A stretch of 64,000 bases of DNA from BRHc4a sp049323755 (GCA_049323755.1 JBMOPE010000004.1:1-64000); one strand, 5' to 3'; shown: positions 16,074 through 25,060, numbered from the stretch's first letter. A program made the numbers and translations. The notes: generated from the sequence alone by a model not told the origin.

Positions 16074-16391
16074 ATGGAATACAGGGGAAAATTAAAGGAC
16101 CCCATTCTGGACAAGCTTTTTGAAGCAATTCTGCAGCTTGAAAACACAGACGAGTGCTACCGGTTTTTTGAGGACCTCTGCACAGTGGCGGAAATAAAGT
16201 CGATGGGCCAGCGGCTTGAGGTGGCCAAAATGCTGGAGGAAAACAAAACCTACAGTGATATCGTTAATAAGACAGGGGCTAGCACGGCAACGGTAAGCAG
16301 GGTGAAAAGAGCGCTTAATTACGGAGCTGACGGCTACAAATTAGTTTTGGACAGACTAAAGGAAAAACGAGGCGATAATGTAAACCAATAG
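16074..16391 (+). CDS. TrpR/YerC-family transcriptional regulator
   Basis: The 105-aa protein belongs to the YerC/YecD branch of the TrpR superfamily. It has an all-helical N-terminus (LDKLFEAILQLENTDECYRFFEDLC) and the helix-turn-helix AKMLEENKTYSDIVNKTGASTATVSRVKRAL (about 52-82). The ATG at 16074 follows AGGAGGAA. It lies directly upstream of the his operon, and both genes are preceded by an AGTACTTTA-containing site. That makes a histidine-pathway repressor (HisR-like) the best guess. The family call is firm. The histidine role is inferred. Confidence 0.85.
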   Translation: MEYRGKLKDPILDKLFEAILQLENTDECYRFFEDLCTVAEIKSMGQRLEVAKMLEENKTYSDIVNKTGASTATVSRVKRALNYGADGYKLVLDRLKEKRGDNVNQ

Positions 16392-16412
16392 TAATACTAA
16401 TGAAAATGGTTA

Positions 16413-16441
16413 TTGACTTTTATGGGGGAAAATAATAACAT
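16413..16441 (+). promoter_or_regulatory. Promoter of the his operon
   Basis: TTGACT (16413-16418), a 17-nt spacer and TAACAT (16436-16441). Transcription would start near 16448, immediately before the putative operator at 16452-16465. Confidence 0.6.
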
Positions 16442-16451
16442 ATTAACATGG

Positions 16452-16465
16452 TAGTACTTTAACTA
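16452..16465 (+). promoter_or_regulatory. Candidate TrpR-family operator before hisD
   Basis: TAGTACTTTAACTA has TAGT/ACTA inverted ends and resembles the CTAG-centred boxes of TrpR proteins. It overlaps the predicted transcription start of hisD and shares AGTACTTTA with the site at 16017-16030 before the regulator gene. Confidence 0.4.
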
Positions 16466-16557
16466 GATAAAACATGAAAGGAAAGGGGGATCCGGTGACC
16501 TCTCACCCAATATAGGTGATGGGGTTTATACCTTTTTGGGGAATGCCGGATTTAGCA

Positions 16558-18063
16558 ATGATCAGAATTCTTGAGTCTGATGAAGTTATTAAAATGCTCA
16601 GCAAAAGAGCTAATGAAGATGGGGATATTAACCTAAGGGAAAGTGTAAATGATATATTAGCCCAGGTCAGGGCAGGAGGAGACGGAGCGCTCTGCAGGTT
16701 AACTGAAAGGCTGGATGGATGTCAACTTTCTCCCGACAGTATAAAGGTTACCAGGGAAGAAATAGATGAAGCCCGGAGTATGGTTGACAGAGACGTAATG
16801 AGGGCCATAAGGGAGGCCGGGGAAAACATAAGGGTCTACCATGAAAAACAAAAGATAAATTCGTGGTTTCAGTGTGAGAGGGAAGGCGTTTTGCTAGGGC
16901 AGCTAGTCACACCCCTGACAAGGATAGGTGTGTATGTCCCCGGTGGAAAGGCCAGCTATCCCTCATCGGTATTAATGAATGTGATACCGGCAGTGGTTGC
17001 CGGGGTAAAAGACATAGCCATGGTTACGCCTCCGGGAAAAGACGGAAAGATTAATATACACACCCTGGCGGCTGCGGCTGAGGCGGGTATAAAGGAAATA
17101 TACAGGGTTGGAGGTGCGCAGGCGGTAGCCGCCCTGGCTTACGGCACAGAGACCATAAAGCGTGTTGATAAGATAACCGGCCCTGGGAATAAATATGTTA
17201 CGATGGCCAAGAGGCTTGTTTACGGAACGGTGGACATTGATATGCTGGCCGGCCCCAGTGAAATACTGGTGGTTGCTGATTCGTCGGCCAACCCTGCCTT
17301 TATTGCAGCGGACCTGCTGTCCCAGGCCGAACACGATGAAATGGCTGCAGCAGTCCTTGTTACGCCTGACAGGGCGCTGGCACTGGCCGTAAGGGATGAG
17401 GTGGACAGGCAGATAAAACTTCTGAGTAGATCAGGTATTGCAGAAAAGGCAGTGACAGATTACGGAGCCATTGTCATAACCGGAAATATAGAGGAGGCCA
17501 TAGATCTGGCAAACACTATAGCTCCGGAGCACCTGGAGCTTGCAGTTAGCGATCCTTTTGGCTGGCTGGGAATGATAAAGGCTGCCGGTGCTGTTTTTTT
17601 GGGACACTACTCACCGGAGCCAGTAGGGGACTATGTGGCAGGTCCCAATCATGTTTTGCCCACCGGGGGAACGGCCAGATTCTATTCACCACTGGGAGTG
17701 GATCAGTTTGTTAAAAAAACCAGTGTAATATCCTACAACCGGAAGGCGCTGGAGCGGGAAGCTTCAGGTATAATCAAAATAGCTGGCGTAGAGGGTCTGG
17801 ACGCCCATGCCGAGTCCGTGGAGATTAGAATGAGACAAAACATACAGCGCCCGCCTGCATCTGCTTATGACAAGGGAGACGAGGTCAGCGAGGGAAGATT
17901 TGACATAATACAGGATATCCGTGATGAATCCATAGAAAAAAATAGTTACGGGAGCCTTCAGGATCTTTCCTGCCTGCCGGCAATTCCGGAAAGAAGGAAG
18001 GATTCCGGGCAGCCTCAAACAAAAACTATGCTCTCCGGGGAGGTGAAGCCTGAAAATGAATAA
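16558..18063 (+). CDS. hisD: Histidinol dehydrogenase with C-terminal extension
   Basis: HisD oxidises histidinol to histidine with two NAD. Family motifs: YVPGGKASYPSSVLMNVIPA, GGAQAVAALAYGTETI, DKITGPGNKYV, DMLAGPSEILV, LLSQAEHDEMA and AGPNHVLPTGGTARF. The start is taken at the ATG at 16558 (MIRILESDE), matching the usual N-terminus, although no good ribosome binding site is visible. A GTG at 16516 is possible but weaker. The normal enzyme ends near GLDAHAESVEIRM. Here about 75 further residues follow (hydrophilic, low complexity, SLQDLSCLPAIPERRKD). The 3' end overlaps hisC by 8 bp. Confidence 0.93.
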   Translation: MIRILESDEVIKMLSKRANEDGDINLRESVNDILAQVRAGGDGALCRLTERLDGCQLSPDSIKVTREEIDEARSMVDRDVMRAIREAGENIRVYHEKQKINSWFQCEREGVLLGQLVTPLTRIGVYVPGGKASYPSSVLMNVIPAVVAGVKDIAMVTPPGKDGKINIHTLAAAAEAGIKEIYRVGGAQAVAALAYGTETIKRVDKITGPGNKYVTMAKRLVYGTVDIDMLAGPSEILVVADSSANPAFIAADLLSQAEHDEMAAAVLVTPDRALALAVRDEVDRQIKLLSRSGIAEKAVTDYGAIVITGNIEEAIDLANTIAPEHLELAVSDPFGWLGMIKAAGAVFLGHYSPEPVGDYVAGPNHVLPTGGTARFYSPLGVDQFVKKTSVISYNRKALEREASGIIKIAGVEGLDAHAESVEIRMRQNIQRPPASAYDKGDEVSEGRFDIIQDIRDESIEKNSYGSLQDLSCLPAIPERRKDSGQPQTKTMLSGEVKPENE

Positions 18064-19120
18064 TATATTTAGACTGGAAAGCCTGGTAAGAGAGGATATA
18101 AAAGGCATGGAACCATATGACGCGTATTATGCCCCAGGAATAATACGCATGGATGCAAATGAAAACCCTTACGACTTTCCGGAGGAAATTAAGGAATATA
18201 TAGTTTCCCGGATGGGGGAACAGTTTTTCGGCCGGTACCCGGACCCGCTGGGAAGAGAGTTGTTGTACGGCCTGGCGGGTTATTTCAAAACAGGGACTGA
18301 AAACATAATGGTGGGGAACGGGTCGGATGAATTGATTCTCAACATAATGCTTGCCTTTGGCACCGGAAAGAAGATATACATAGCCACGCCGACCTTTTCA
18401 ATGTATGGGATACATGCCCGGGTGGCCGGAGCCTTCCCGGTAAGTATCAGCCGGGGCCATGAATTTGAAATTGACGCCGGGGCAATGGTGGAAATGGATA
18501 GCCGGCAGCCGGGGATTATAGTGCTTTGTAATCCAAACAATCCTACCGGTAACGCTGACAGCCAGGATGTTATTGAGGAAGTGGTTAAATCAGTAAGGTC
18601 CCTGGTGGTGGTTGACGAGGCTTATATAGAATTTGGCGGGGAGTCATGTGTTCCCCTCCTGGAAAAGTATCCAAACCTTATTATAATGAGGACATTTTCC
18701 AAGGCTTTTGGACTGGCCGGAATGAGAGTGGGCTATCTGCTGGCCCATAAAGATATTGTCCGGGAGCTGATGAGAATTAAACAACCTTTTAATGTTAACT
18801 CGTTTTCTCAGCTTGCTGCCAATTCAGTGCTTAAATTCAGAGAGTTATTTGAGAAACAAATAGCTGAAATAGTATCCGACCGCAAGCTAATGGAAAAAAG
18901 ATTAAAAGAAATGCCAGGCATTAAACTGTTGCCAAGCGTTACCAATTTCCTGTGCTTCTCCACCGAAAGGAAAGCAGGAGATCTATACCGCCAGCTTATG
19001 GAGTCAGGGTTAATGATCAGGTATATCAAGACCTCCGACAGAGGTGAATTCTTAAGGGTTTCCGTAGGGACAAAAAAAGAAAACAGTATTTTTGTTGACC
19101 GCCTTGCAGCTATACTTTAG
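18056..19120 (+). CDS. hisC: Histidinol-phosphate aminotransferase
   Basis: A fold-type I PLP enzyme that converts imidazole acetol phosphate to histidinol phosphate. The N-terminal segment YAPGIIRMDANENPYDFP and FFGRYPDPLGRELL are HisC signatures. The PLP region shows CNPNNPTGN, VVDEAYIEFGG and the lysine motif MRTFSKAFGLAGMRVGYLL. The length is 354 aa. The ATG at 18056 lies inside the end of hisD, with GGGGAGGTG upstream. It differs from the CobD paralogue at 38732, which has HGGN at its start. Confidence 0.93.
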   Translation: MNNIFRLESLVREDIKGMEPYDAYYAPGIIRMDANENPYDFPEEIKEYIVSRMGEQFFGRYPDPLGRELLYGLAGYFKTGTENIMVGNGSDELILNIMLAFGTGKKIYIATPTFSMYGIHARVAGAFPVSISRGHEFEIDAGAMVEMDSRQPGIIVLCNPNNPTGNADSQDVIEEVVKSVRSLVVVDEAYIEFGGESCVPLLEKYPNLIIMRTFSKAFGLAGMRVGYLLAHKDIVRELMRIKQPFNVNSFSQLAANSVLKFRELFEKQIAEIVSDRKLMEKRLKEMPGIKLLPSVTNFLCFSTERKAGDLYRQLMESGLMIRYIKTSDRGEFLRVSVGTKKENSIFVDRLAAIL

Positions 19121-19206
19121 GGAAGGTTAAAATTTAAAATTGATGCAGGAAATAATTCATAAGTGGAAAATAAAGAATAAATAAACTGGTTTTTACGGAT
19201 GGAGTT

Positions 19207-19806
19207 TTGAAATTGAATAATAACGCCAGAAAGTCCTATTTTGAAAGAAAAACAGGTGAAACGGATATAAAGTTATCACTTAATCTGGATGGCTCAGGGG
19301 AAGTCAATTCATCAACAGGTGTGGGCTTTTTTGATCACATGATTGATCTCCTGGGAAGGCATTCAGATTTTGATATCTCATTGAAAGCCCTGGGAGACCT
19401 CAACGTGGATGCCCACCATACTGTTGAGGATGTGGCTATTTGCATGGGCAGGGCGTTTAAAGAGGCACTGGGTGAAAAGAGGGGCATTAACAGATATGGG
19501 CATATAATCCTCCCGATGGATGAAGCCCTGGTTATGGTGGCTGTTGATTTGAGCGGGCGTGGGTACCTGGGGCTGGAAGGCTCCTTTAGCTCCCCCAGGG
19601 TCGGAGACATGGACACTGAACTGGTTGAGGAATTCCTGAGATCCTTTTCAATAAACGGGGAATTGACACTTCATGTGAGGGTTCTGGCGGGAAGAAATAC
19701 CCACCATATAATAGAGGCAATATTCAAGGGTTTGGCCAGGGCCCTGAAAATGGCCGCAGCCCGTGGTTCAGGGGAGGAGGTGCCTTCTACAAAGGGGGTT
19801 TTATAA
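19207..19806 (+). CDS. hisB: Imidazoleglycerol-phosphate dehydratase
   Basis: HisB dehydrates IGP to imidazole acetol phosphate using two metal ions. Motifs: TGVGFFDHMIDLLGRHSDFD, DAHHTVEDVAICMGRAFKEALG and NTHHIIEAIFKGLARAL, which carry the metal-binding His clusters. The length is 199 aa, a monofunctional bacterial form. Start codons TTG at 19207 or TTG at 19213 both follow GGATGGAG. The second has the better spacing. Confidence 0.94.
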   Translation: MKLNNNARKSYFERKTGETDIKLSLNLDGSGEVNSSTGVGFFDHMIDLLGRHSDFDISLKALGDLNVDAHHTVEDVAICMGRAFKEALGEKRGINRYGHIILPMDEALVMVAVDLSGRGYLGLEGSFSSPRVGDMDTELVEEFLRSFSINGELTLHVRVLAGRNTHHIIEAIFKGLARALKMAAARGSGEEVPSTKGVL

Positions 19807-19888
19807 AAAATAATATAAATTGTTTTGTTTTATTCAGGGTGGGGAGAAGAGTTTTATTTTTTGTTTTTATTTTTGGAGGGTATTTATT

Positions 19889-20500
19889 TTGATTGCGATT
19901 ATTGATTATGGTATGGGAAACCTTCGCAGCGTTGAAAAGGGGTTTGAAAAGGCCGGGGTAAGGGCACAAATAGTGACGGACCCCGGTGAGGTTGATCATG
20001 CCGACGGGGTTGTCCTGCCGGGTGTCGGGGCTTTTGCTGAAACAATGGATAACCTTAAAAAAACCGGTATGGGCGAGGCAGTTAAAAAAGCTATAAAAGA
20101 AGGCCGCCCTTTTTTGGGAATTTGCCTGGGCCTTCAGATTCTTTTCAGTGCCAGTGAGGAATGGGGCCACTGTGAGGGTCTGTCTGTTTTTCCGGGTAAG
20201 GTCAGGAGGCTTCCGGAGGGGATAAAGGTTCCGCACATGGGGTGGAACCAGGTAAAATATAGTGGGCAGCACCCTATATTTGACGGGGTGCCGGACAATT
20301 CATCCTTCTATTTTGTTCACTCATATTATGTGGAGCCCGAACAGGAGTCAATAATTGCCGGTGTTACCGATTACGGTATGCAGTTTACCTCGGCCGTGGG
20401 CTATAAAAATGTATTTGCTATTCAGTTTCACCCGGAAAAGAGTAGTGCCCTTGGTTTGCGAGTGCTGCGTAATTTTGGGGGGATTGTGGAGAAATGTTAA
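19889..20500 (+). CDS. hisH: Imidazole glycerol phosphate synthase, glutaminase subunit
   Basis: HisH releases ammonia from glutamine for HisF. The TTG start at 19889 follows GGAGGG and gives the family N-terminus IAIIDYGMGNLRSVEKGF. A longer in-frame reading from 19820 is T-rich and lacks family similarity. The triad is visible: Cys in FLGICLGLQIL, His and Glu in QFHPEKSS. The length is 203 aa. It overlaps hisA by 7 bp. Confidence 0.94.
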   Translation: MIAIIDYGMGNLRSVEKGFEKAGVRAQIVTDPGEVDHADGVVLPGVGAFAETMDNLKKTGMGEAVKKAIKEGRPFLGICLGLQILFSASEEWGHCEGLSVFPGKVRRLPEGIKVPHMGWNQVKYSGQHPIFDGVPDNSSFYFVHSYYVEPEQESIIAGVTDYGMQFTSAVGYKNVFAIQFHPEKSSALGLRVLRNFGGIVEKC

Positions 20501-21240
20501 TATATCCTGCTATCGATATTCGTGAGGGGCGTTGCGTTAGACTGGTGGAGGGCCGCTTGGACAGGGAAACCGTTTATTCGGATGAACCGGAGGCCATGGC
20601 CGGGCTGTGGCAGGAGAAGGGTGCCCGATGGCTTCATGTGGTGGATCTGGACGGGGCCTTCAGCGGTTCCCCCAAAAACCTGGAAGTAATAAAAAAAATA
20701 AGAGACAGTGTTAAGATACCCATACAGGTGGGGGGCGGAATAAGGGACCTCAACACGGTGGAAGAACTGCTGTCCATTGGCATTAACAGGGTAATACTGG
20801 GAACCGCGGCCATACTTAACCCTGAAATGGTATCTGCCGCCTGCGCCAAGCACGGAGAGGCAGTGGCTGTCGGAATTGATGCCAGGGATGGAAAGGTAGC
20901 CATCGAAGGCTGGGGAGTTACCGCTGAAAAGAACGCCCTGGACCTTGCCTTTGAGATGAAGGGGTTAGGGATTAAAAGGATTATTTATACCGATATATGG
21001 AGAGACGGCACTCTTCAGGGACCCAATGTGGAGGCCGTCAGGGAAATGGCCAGAAAAACCGGAATAAAGGTTATAGCGTCGGGTGGCATAAGCACCCTGG
21101 ATGACGTCCGGTCCATAAAGAAAATGGAAAGCCTCGGGGTAGAGGGCGTAATAATGGGCAAAGCTCTATATGATGGCAGAGTGACCCTGGAAGATGCGCT
21201 TTCTGTGGCCGAAATGGAACTGGAGGAAGACGCGTGCTGA
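20494..21240 (+). CDS. hisA: ProFAR isomerase
   Basis: HisA opens the ribose ring of ProFAR in histidine synthesis and is a TIM barrel. Residues MLIYPAIDIREGRCVRLVEG with the first catalytic Asp, the phosphate loops QVGGGIRD and ASGGISTLDD, and YTDIWRDGTLQGPN with the second catalytic Asp are all present. The length is 248 aa. Its start and stop both overlap neighbours by 7 bp, indicating tight translational coupling. Confidence 0.95.
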   Translation: MLIYPAIDIREGRCVRLVEGRLDRETVYSDEPEAMAGLWQEKGARWLHVVDLDGAFSGSPKNLEVIKKIRDSVKIPIQVGGGIRDLNTVEELLSIGINRVILGTAAILNPEMVSAACAKHGEAVAVGIDARDGKVAIEGWGVTAEKNALDLAFEMKGLGIKRIIYTDIWRDGTLQGPNVEAVREMARKTGIKVIASGGISTLDDVRSIKKMESLGVEGVIMGKALYDGRVTLEDALSVAEMELEEDAC

Positions 21241-21992
21241 CCAAAAGAATTATCCCCTGCCTTGATGTAACAGGCGGGCGGGTGGTAAAGGGAACTAACT
21301 TTATCAACCTTAGGGATGCCGGTGATCCGGTGGAACTGGCGGCCTTCTATGACAGGGAAGGAGCCGACGAGCTTGTTTTTCTCGATATAACGGCGTCTGC
21401 CGAGGGCAGAAAAACTGTTCTCGATATGGTATACAGGACAGCCGGTGAGGTTTTTATCCCCTTTACGGTGGGAGGGGGTATCAGCACTCTTGAGGATATT
21501 AGGTCCATGCTTTCAGCCGGGGCTGACAAGGTCTCCATGAATACAGCGGCGGTTAAGGACCCAGACCTCGTATCCAGGTCATCTGCCCGCTTTGGAAGCC
21601 AGTGCATAGTGGTGGCCATTGATGCCAGGCAGTCCGGTCCTGGGAGCTGGGAGGTCTACATACACGGTGGAAGGACACCTACAGGCATAGATGCGGTAGA
21701 GTGGGCAAAAAGGGTGGAGTCACTGGGCGCCGGGGAGATTCTGCTGACCAGTATGGACAGGGACGGCACAAAGGACGGCTATGATCTTAAGCTCACCCGG
21801 GAAATTTCCGAGGCTGTGAATATACCGGTAATAGCTTCGGGAGGGGTGGGAAACCTTGACCATATAGTAGACGGCCTCATGGATGGAAAGGCTGACGCTG
21901 CTCTGGCTGCTTCAATATTTCACTTTGGTGAGTACAGTATAAAATCGGTAAAGGAATACCTGAAAAACAGGGGAGTTCCGGTAAGGATATAA
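21234..21992 (+). CDS. hisF: Imidazole glycerol phosphate synthase, cyclase subunit
   Basis: HisF cyclises PRFAR with ammonia from HisH, yielding IGP and AICAR. The latter feeds PurH of the purine pathway. Motifs: RIIPCLDVTGGRVVKGTNF (catalytic Asp), PFTVGGGIST, LLTSMDRDGTKDGYD (second Asp) and VIASGGVGNLDH. The length is 252 aa, and the GTG start overlaps hisA. A heptad fold-back repeat separates it from hisI. Confidence 0.95.
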   Translation: MLTKRIIPCLDVTGGRVVKGTNFINLRDAGDPVELAAFYDREGADELVFLDITASAEGRKTVLDMVYRTAGEVFIPFTVGGGISTLEDIRSMLSAGADKVSMNTAAVKDPDLVSRSSARFGSQCIVVAIDARQSGPGSWEVYIHGGRTPTGIDAVEWAKRVESLGAGEILLTSMDRDGTKDGYDLKLTREISEAVNIPVIASGGVGNLDHIVDGLMDGKADAALAASIFHFGEYSIKSVKEYLKNRGVPVRI

Positions 21993-22104
21993 AAAACAGG
22001 AATTAGGAAATAGGAATTAGGAATTAGGGTTAGGGATTGAGATTCGGGTCAGGGAATAGTAAAAAAGATTTTACCCCAATTCCCAATTCCCAATTCCTGA
22101 ATTC
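21993..22104 (+). repeat. Heptad fold-back repeat (AATTAGG family), copy 3
   Basis: The left arm of GGAATTA heptads (about 22000-22028) leads into the centre GGGTTAGGGATTGAG...GGGTCAGGGAATAGTA, followed by the inverted right arm CCCCAATT CCCAATT CCCAATT CCTGAATT. Its centre is clearly related to that of 10616-10728. It lies inside the his operon between hisF and hisI. Confidence 0.8.
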
Positions 22105-22122
22105 AGGGGGTAAGATAAAAGA

Positions 22123-22509
22123 TTGCTATTTGATGTGGATGGGTTGAAATATGGTGAAGACGGGCTTATTCCGGCAATTGTACAGGACTCTGAAACCGGA
22201 GAGGTTTTAATGATGGCCTATATGAACAGGGAGGCTGTCAAAAAAACTTTAGAAAGCGGTGAAACATGGTTTTGGAGCCGGAGTCGTAAAAAATTCTGGC
22301 ACAAGGGAGAAACATCAGGAAATACTCAGAAGATTACTGACATGTTTTATGACTGTGACAAGGACACGCTGCTGGTAAAGGTTATTCAAAAGGGTGCAGC
22401 CTGTCACGAGGGCTACCATACCTGCTTTCACTACCGCATAGCGAAAGATGGATCGGTGACTGTGGTGGGTGATAAATGCTTCGATCCGGATAAGGTATAC
22501 GGGAAATGA
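22123..22509 (+). CDS. hisI: Phosphoribosyl-AMP cyclohydrolase
   Basis: HisI opens the adenine ring of PR-AMP. Signature words: IVQDSETGEVLMMAYMNREAV, TWFWSRSRKKFWHKGETSGN, DCDKDTLLVKV and the metal-binding Cys region AACHEGYHTCFHY. At 128 aa it holds only the cyclohydrolase. The HisE pyrophosphohydrolase domain is not fused and not found nearby. The TTG start at 22123 is preceded by AGGGGGTAAG. Confidence 0.93.
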   Translation: MLFDVDGLKYGEDGLIPAIVQDSETGEVLMMAYMNREAVKKTLESGETWFWSRSRKKFWHKGETSGNTQKITDMFYDCDKDTLLVKVIQKGAACHEGYHTCFHYRIAKDGSVTVVGDKCFDPDKVYGK

Positions 22510-22535
22510 TGAGGTCGAAAAATGTATTGTTAAAC

Positions 22536-22569
22536 AGCAAAGGAGCAACAACCCTGTTGCTCCTTTGCT
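22536..22569 (+). terminator. 15-bp perfect hairpin after hisI
   Basis: AGCAAAGGAGCAACA (22536-22550) and its exact inverse (22555-22569) enclose a 4-nt loop. No T-run follows, so termination strength is uncertain. It is placed where the his operon should end. Confidence 0.65.
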
Positions 22570-22676
22570 ATATTATGACATTGCCCTTTCCAGTTTGATG
22601 ATATATAAAATGGTTTAAAATGTCAATGATGGTATAATAAGATAATATGTCAATATAAGTTTTAAACCAGGACAAT

Positions 22677-22704
22677 TTATTGCCGCTTTAGTATATGGTA
22701 TAAT
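22677..22704 (+). promoter_or_regulatory. Candidate promoter of pcrA
   Basis: An extended -10 element TGGTATAAT (22696-22704) has a weak -35 TTATTG 16 nt upstream. A second TGGTATAAT is at 22630-22638. Either could drive pcrA, which starts at 22779. Confidence 0.5.
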
Positions 22705-22778
22705 CTGCTTTGGTAATGCAAAACCTGGGAACTTATACATCCATATAATTAAAAATACAATAAGTTTGGGGAGTGTAA

Positions 22779-25001
22779 ATGGATTTACTGGCAAATTTAA
22801 ATGATGCACAGAGGAAGGCAGTGCTGCATACCGAAGGACCGCTGCTGGTGCTGGCGGGGGCCGGGTCCGGTAAAACAAAGGTTCTGACCACCAAAGTTGC
22901 TCACCTGATTACAGAAAAGAGAGTATCACCGGGCAGTATTCTGGCCATCACTTTTACCAACAAGGCAGCCAGGGAGATGAAAGACAGGGTTGCCCTTATG
23001 GTTCCCGAAAAAGTAAGGGACTTATGGGTATTTACCTTTCATGCCGCCTGTATGCGGATTTTAAGAAGACAGGCTAATTTTCTGGGCTATACCAGCAATT
23101 TTACTGTCTACGACGACGGAGACCAGCAGACAGTAATAAAGAACTGCCTCAAAGAGCTGGACATAGATGAGAAAAGGTTTCCCCCAAAGGCCGTGGCAGC
23201 CTCAATATCTCAGGCAAAGAACAAGCTCATTACACCTGCTGAGTTTGATAATCAGGCATATGACTATTATTCAAGAATAATATCTAGAATTTACAATCTG
23301 TACCAGGAAAAGCTTGTCAGCAATAACGCGCTGGATTTTGACGATATTTTGGCGGTGACAGTAAGGCTGTTCAGAGAAAACCCCCACACGCTGAAATATT
23401 ACCAGAATAAATTTAAATATATACTGGTTGACGAGTACCAGGATACCAATCATGCCCAGTACATGCTGGTTAAGATGCTGGCTGGACAGCACAGGAACGT
23501 ATGCGCGGTGGGAGACCCTGACCAGGGAATATACAGCTGGAGAGGCGCAGATATTGGAAATATACTGGCCTTTGAAAGGGATTATCCGGAGGCCGTTACT
23601 ATTATGCTGGAACAGAATTACAGGTCCACCCAGACCATACTGGAGGCGGCAAACAATGTTATAAAGCATAATCCTGACCGAAAGGATAAAAACCTTTGGA
23701 CAAACTCCGGCCCTGGAACTCCGGTGATTATTTATACAGGTGATACCGAGCGTCATGAGGCTGAGTTTATCGCAGGCAGGATAGAAAGGCTTCATTCAAG
23801 CAAGGGCATCAAATATGGTGATATGGCAGTATTTTACAGGACACATGCCATGTCAAGGGTACTTGAGGAAAGCCTTATGAAGAGGGGAATGCCCTACAAT
23901 ATTGTGGGGGGACTCAAATTCTACGACCGCAAGGAAATTAAGGATTTAATCGGCTACCTGCGGGTTTTGAACAACCCCCTGGACAGGGTAAGCCTTTCCA
24001 GGATTATAAATGTTCCCAAAAGGGGCATTGGGGAAGCCTCACTTCAAAAGGTGCTTTCCTATGCCGAGGATAATTCAGTTGCCTGTACTGATGCCCTTTT
24101 AAACGCATCTAAAATACAGGGCCTTCCGGGAAAGGCCAGAAAGGCATCGGAGAAGCTGGGCAGGGACCTTAAGGAAATAGGGGAAATGGCAGCTGGGGGC
24201 AGGGCCACCGTAACGGAGCTTGTTAAGGAAATACTGGAAAGAACAGGCTACTGGGCTGAGCTGGAGGCTGAGAAGACAATAGAGTCCATGACCAGGCAGG
24301 AAAACATAAGGGAATTTATGTCGGTAACCGGAGAATTCGACAGAACAGCAGAAGAAAGAAATCTTACCGAATTTCTTGGAGGCATAGCCCTTGTTTCCGA
24401 TGTTGACAGCTATAGTGAGGAATCAGACCAGGTTGCGCTGATAACTCTTCACGGTGCAAAGGGACTGGAGTTTCCGGTGGTATTCCTTATCGGCCTTGAG
24501 GAGGGTATTTTCCCGCATGCAAGGTCTTTGGACGAGCCGTCGGAAATGTACGAGGAGAGAAGGCTGGCCTATGTGGGTATAACAAGGGCAATGCAAATGA
24601 TTTACCTGACCAGGTGCTGGCAGAGGACACTTTACGGCACCACCAGGTTTAATGAGCCTTCAAGATTTCTGGAAGAAATACCGCGCGAACTGACCACCAG
24701 GGAAGATCCTTTTGATATGGAAGATAGAAAGAATTCAAAGTTTTCCAAAGAAAAATTGCCTGCACAAAGTATTGCGGAGAAATTTCGCGGAGTTAGTGCC
24801 GGGTCTCAGCTGTGGGGAGGCCGTGAGGCAGTCGTTGTTGCGGATTATAACGAGGGGGACAGTGTAAGACACAAAAAATGGGGTGTCGGAACTATCCTCA
24901 GTGTAAGGGGAAAGGGTGAGACAGCGGAGCTTTCCATAGATTTTCCCGGTCTTGGCACAAAAATCCTTATGGCCAGGTATGCGCCCCTTGAAAAGGTCTA
25001 A
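22779..25001 (+). CDS. pcrA: ATP-dependent DNA helicase PcrA (UvrD family)
   Basis: A superfamily 1 3'-5' helicase for repair and plasmid replication. The 740-aa length fits PcrA. The motifs run in order: Q-motif LNDAQRKAV, Walker A AGAGSGKTKVL (about 27-37), ITFTNKAAREMK, Walker B DEYQDTNHAQY, GDPDQGIYSWRGA, QNYRST, TLHGAKGLEFPVVF and YVGITRA. The C-terminal tail ends in the KKWGVGTILSV Tudor-like fold that binds RNA polymerase in PcrA. The ATG at 22779 follows GGGGAG. It heads a pcrA-amj-ligA-gatCAB run related to the Bacillus pcrA-ligA order. Confidence 0.96.
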   Translation: MDLLANLNDAQRKAVLHTEGPLLVLAGAGSGKTKVLTTKVAHLITEKRVSPGSILAITFTNKAAREMKDRVALMVPEKVRDLWVFTFHAACMRILRRQANFLGYTSNFTVYDDGDQQTVIKNCLKELDIDEKRFPPKAVAASISQAKNKLITPAEFDNQAYDYYSRIISRIYNLYQEKLVSNNALDFDDILAVTVRLFRENPHTLKYYQNKFKYILVDEYQDTNHAQYMLVKMLAGQHRNVCAVGDPDQGIYSWRGADIGNILAFERDYPEAVTIMLEQNYRSTQTILEAANNVIKHNPDRKDKNLWTNSGPGTPVIIYTGDTERHEAEFIAGRIERLHSSKGIKYGDMAVFYRTHAMSRVLEESLMKRGMPYNIVGGLKFYDRKEIKDLIGYLRVLNNPLDRVSLSRIINVPKRGIGEASLQKVLSYAEDNSVACTDALLNASKIQGLPGKARKASEKLGRDLKEIGEMAAGGRATVTELVKEILERTGYWAELEAEKTIESMTRQENIREFMSVTGEFDRTAEERNLTEFLGGIALVSDVDSYSEESDQVALITLHGAKGLEFPVVFLIGLEEGIFPHARSLDEPSEMYEERRLAYVGITRAMQMIYLTRCWQRTLYGTTRFNEPSRFLEEIPRELTTREDPFDMEDRKNSKFSKEKLPAQSIAEKFRGVSAGSQLWGGREAVVVADYNEGDSVRHKKWGVGTILSVRGKGETAELSIDFPGLGTKILMARYAPLEKV

Positions 25002-25060
25002 TAATATAGAGCAGTATAAATAGGCTGTTTTAAGCGCCTAAAACCGGAGTGTGTCTGATA

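Noticed and set aside
16516..16557. Upstream GTG start of hisD
   Set aside because: There is no ribosome binding site at suitable distance, and the extra residues do not match HisD N-termini. The ATG at 16558 is preferred but not certain.
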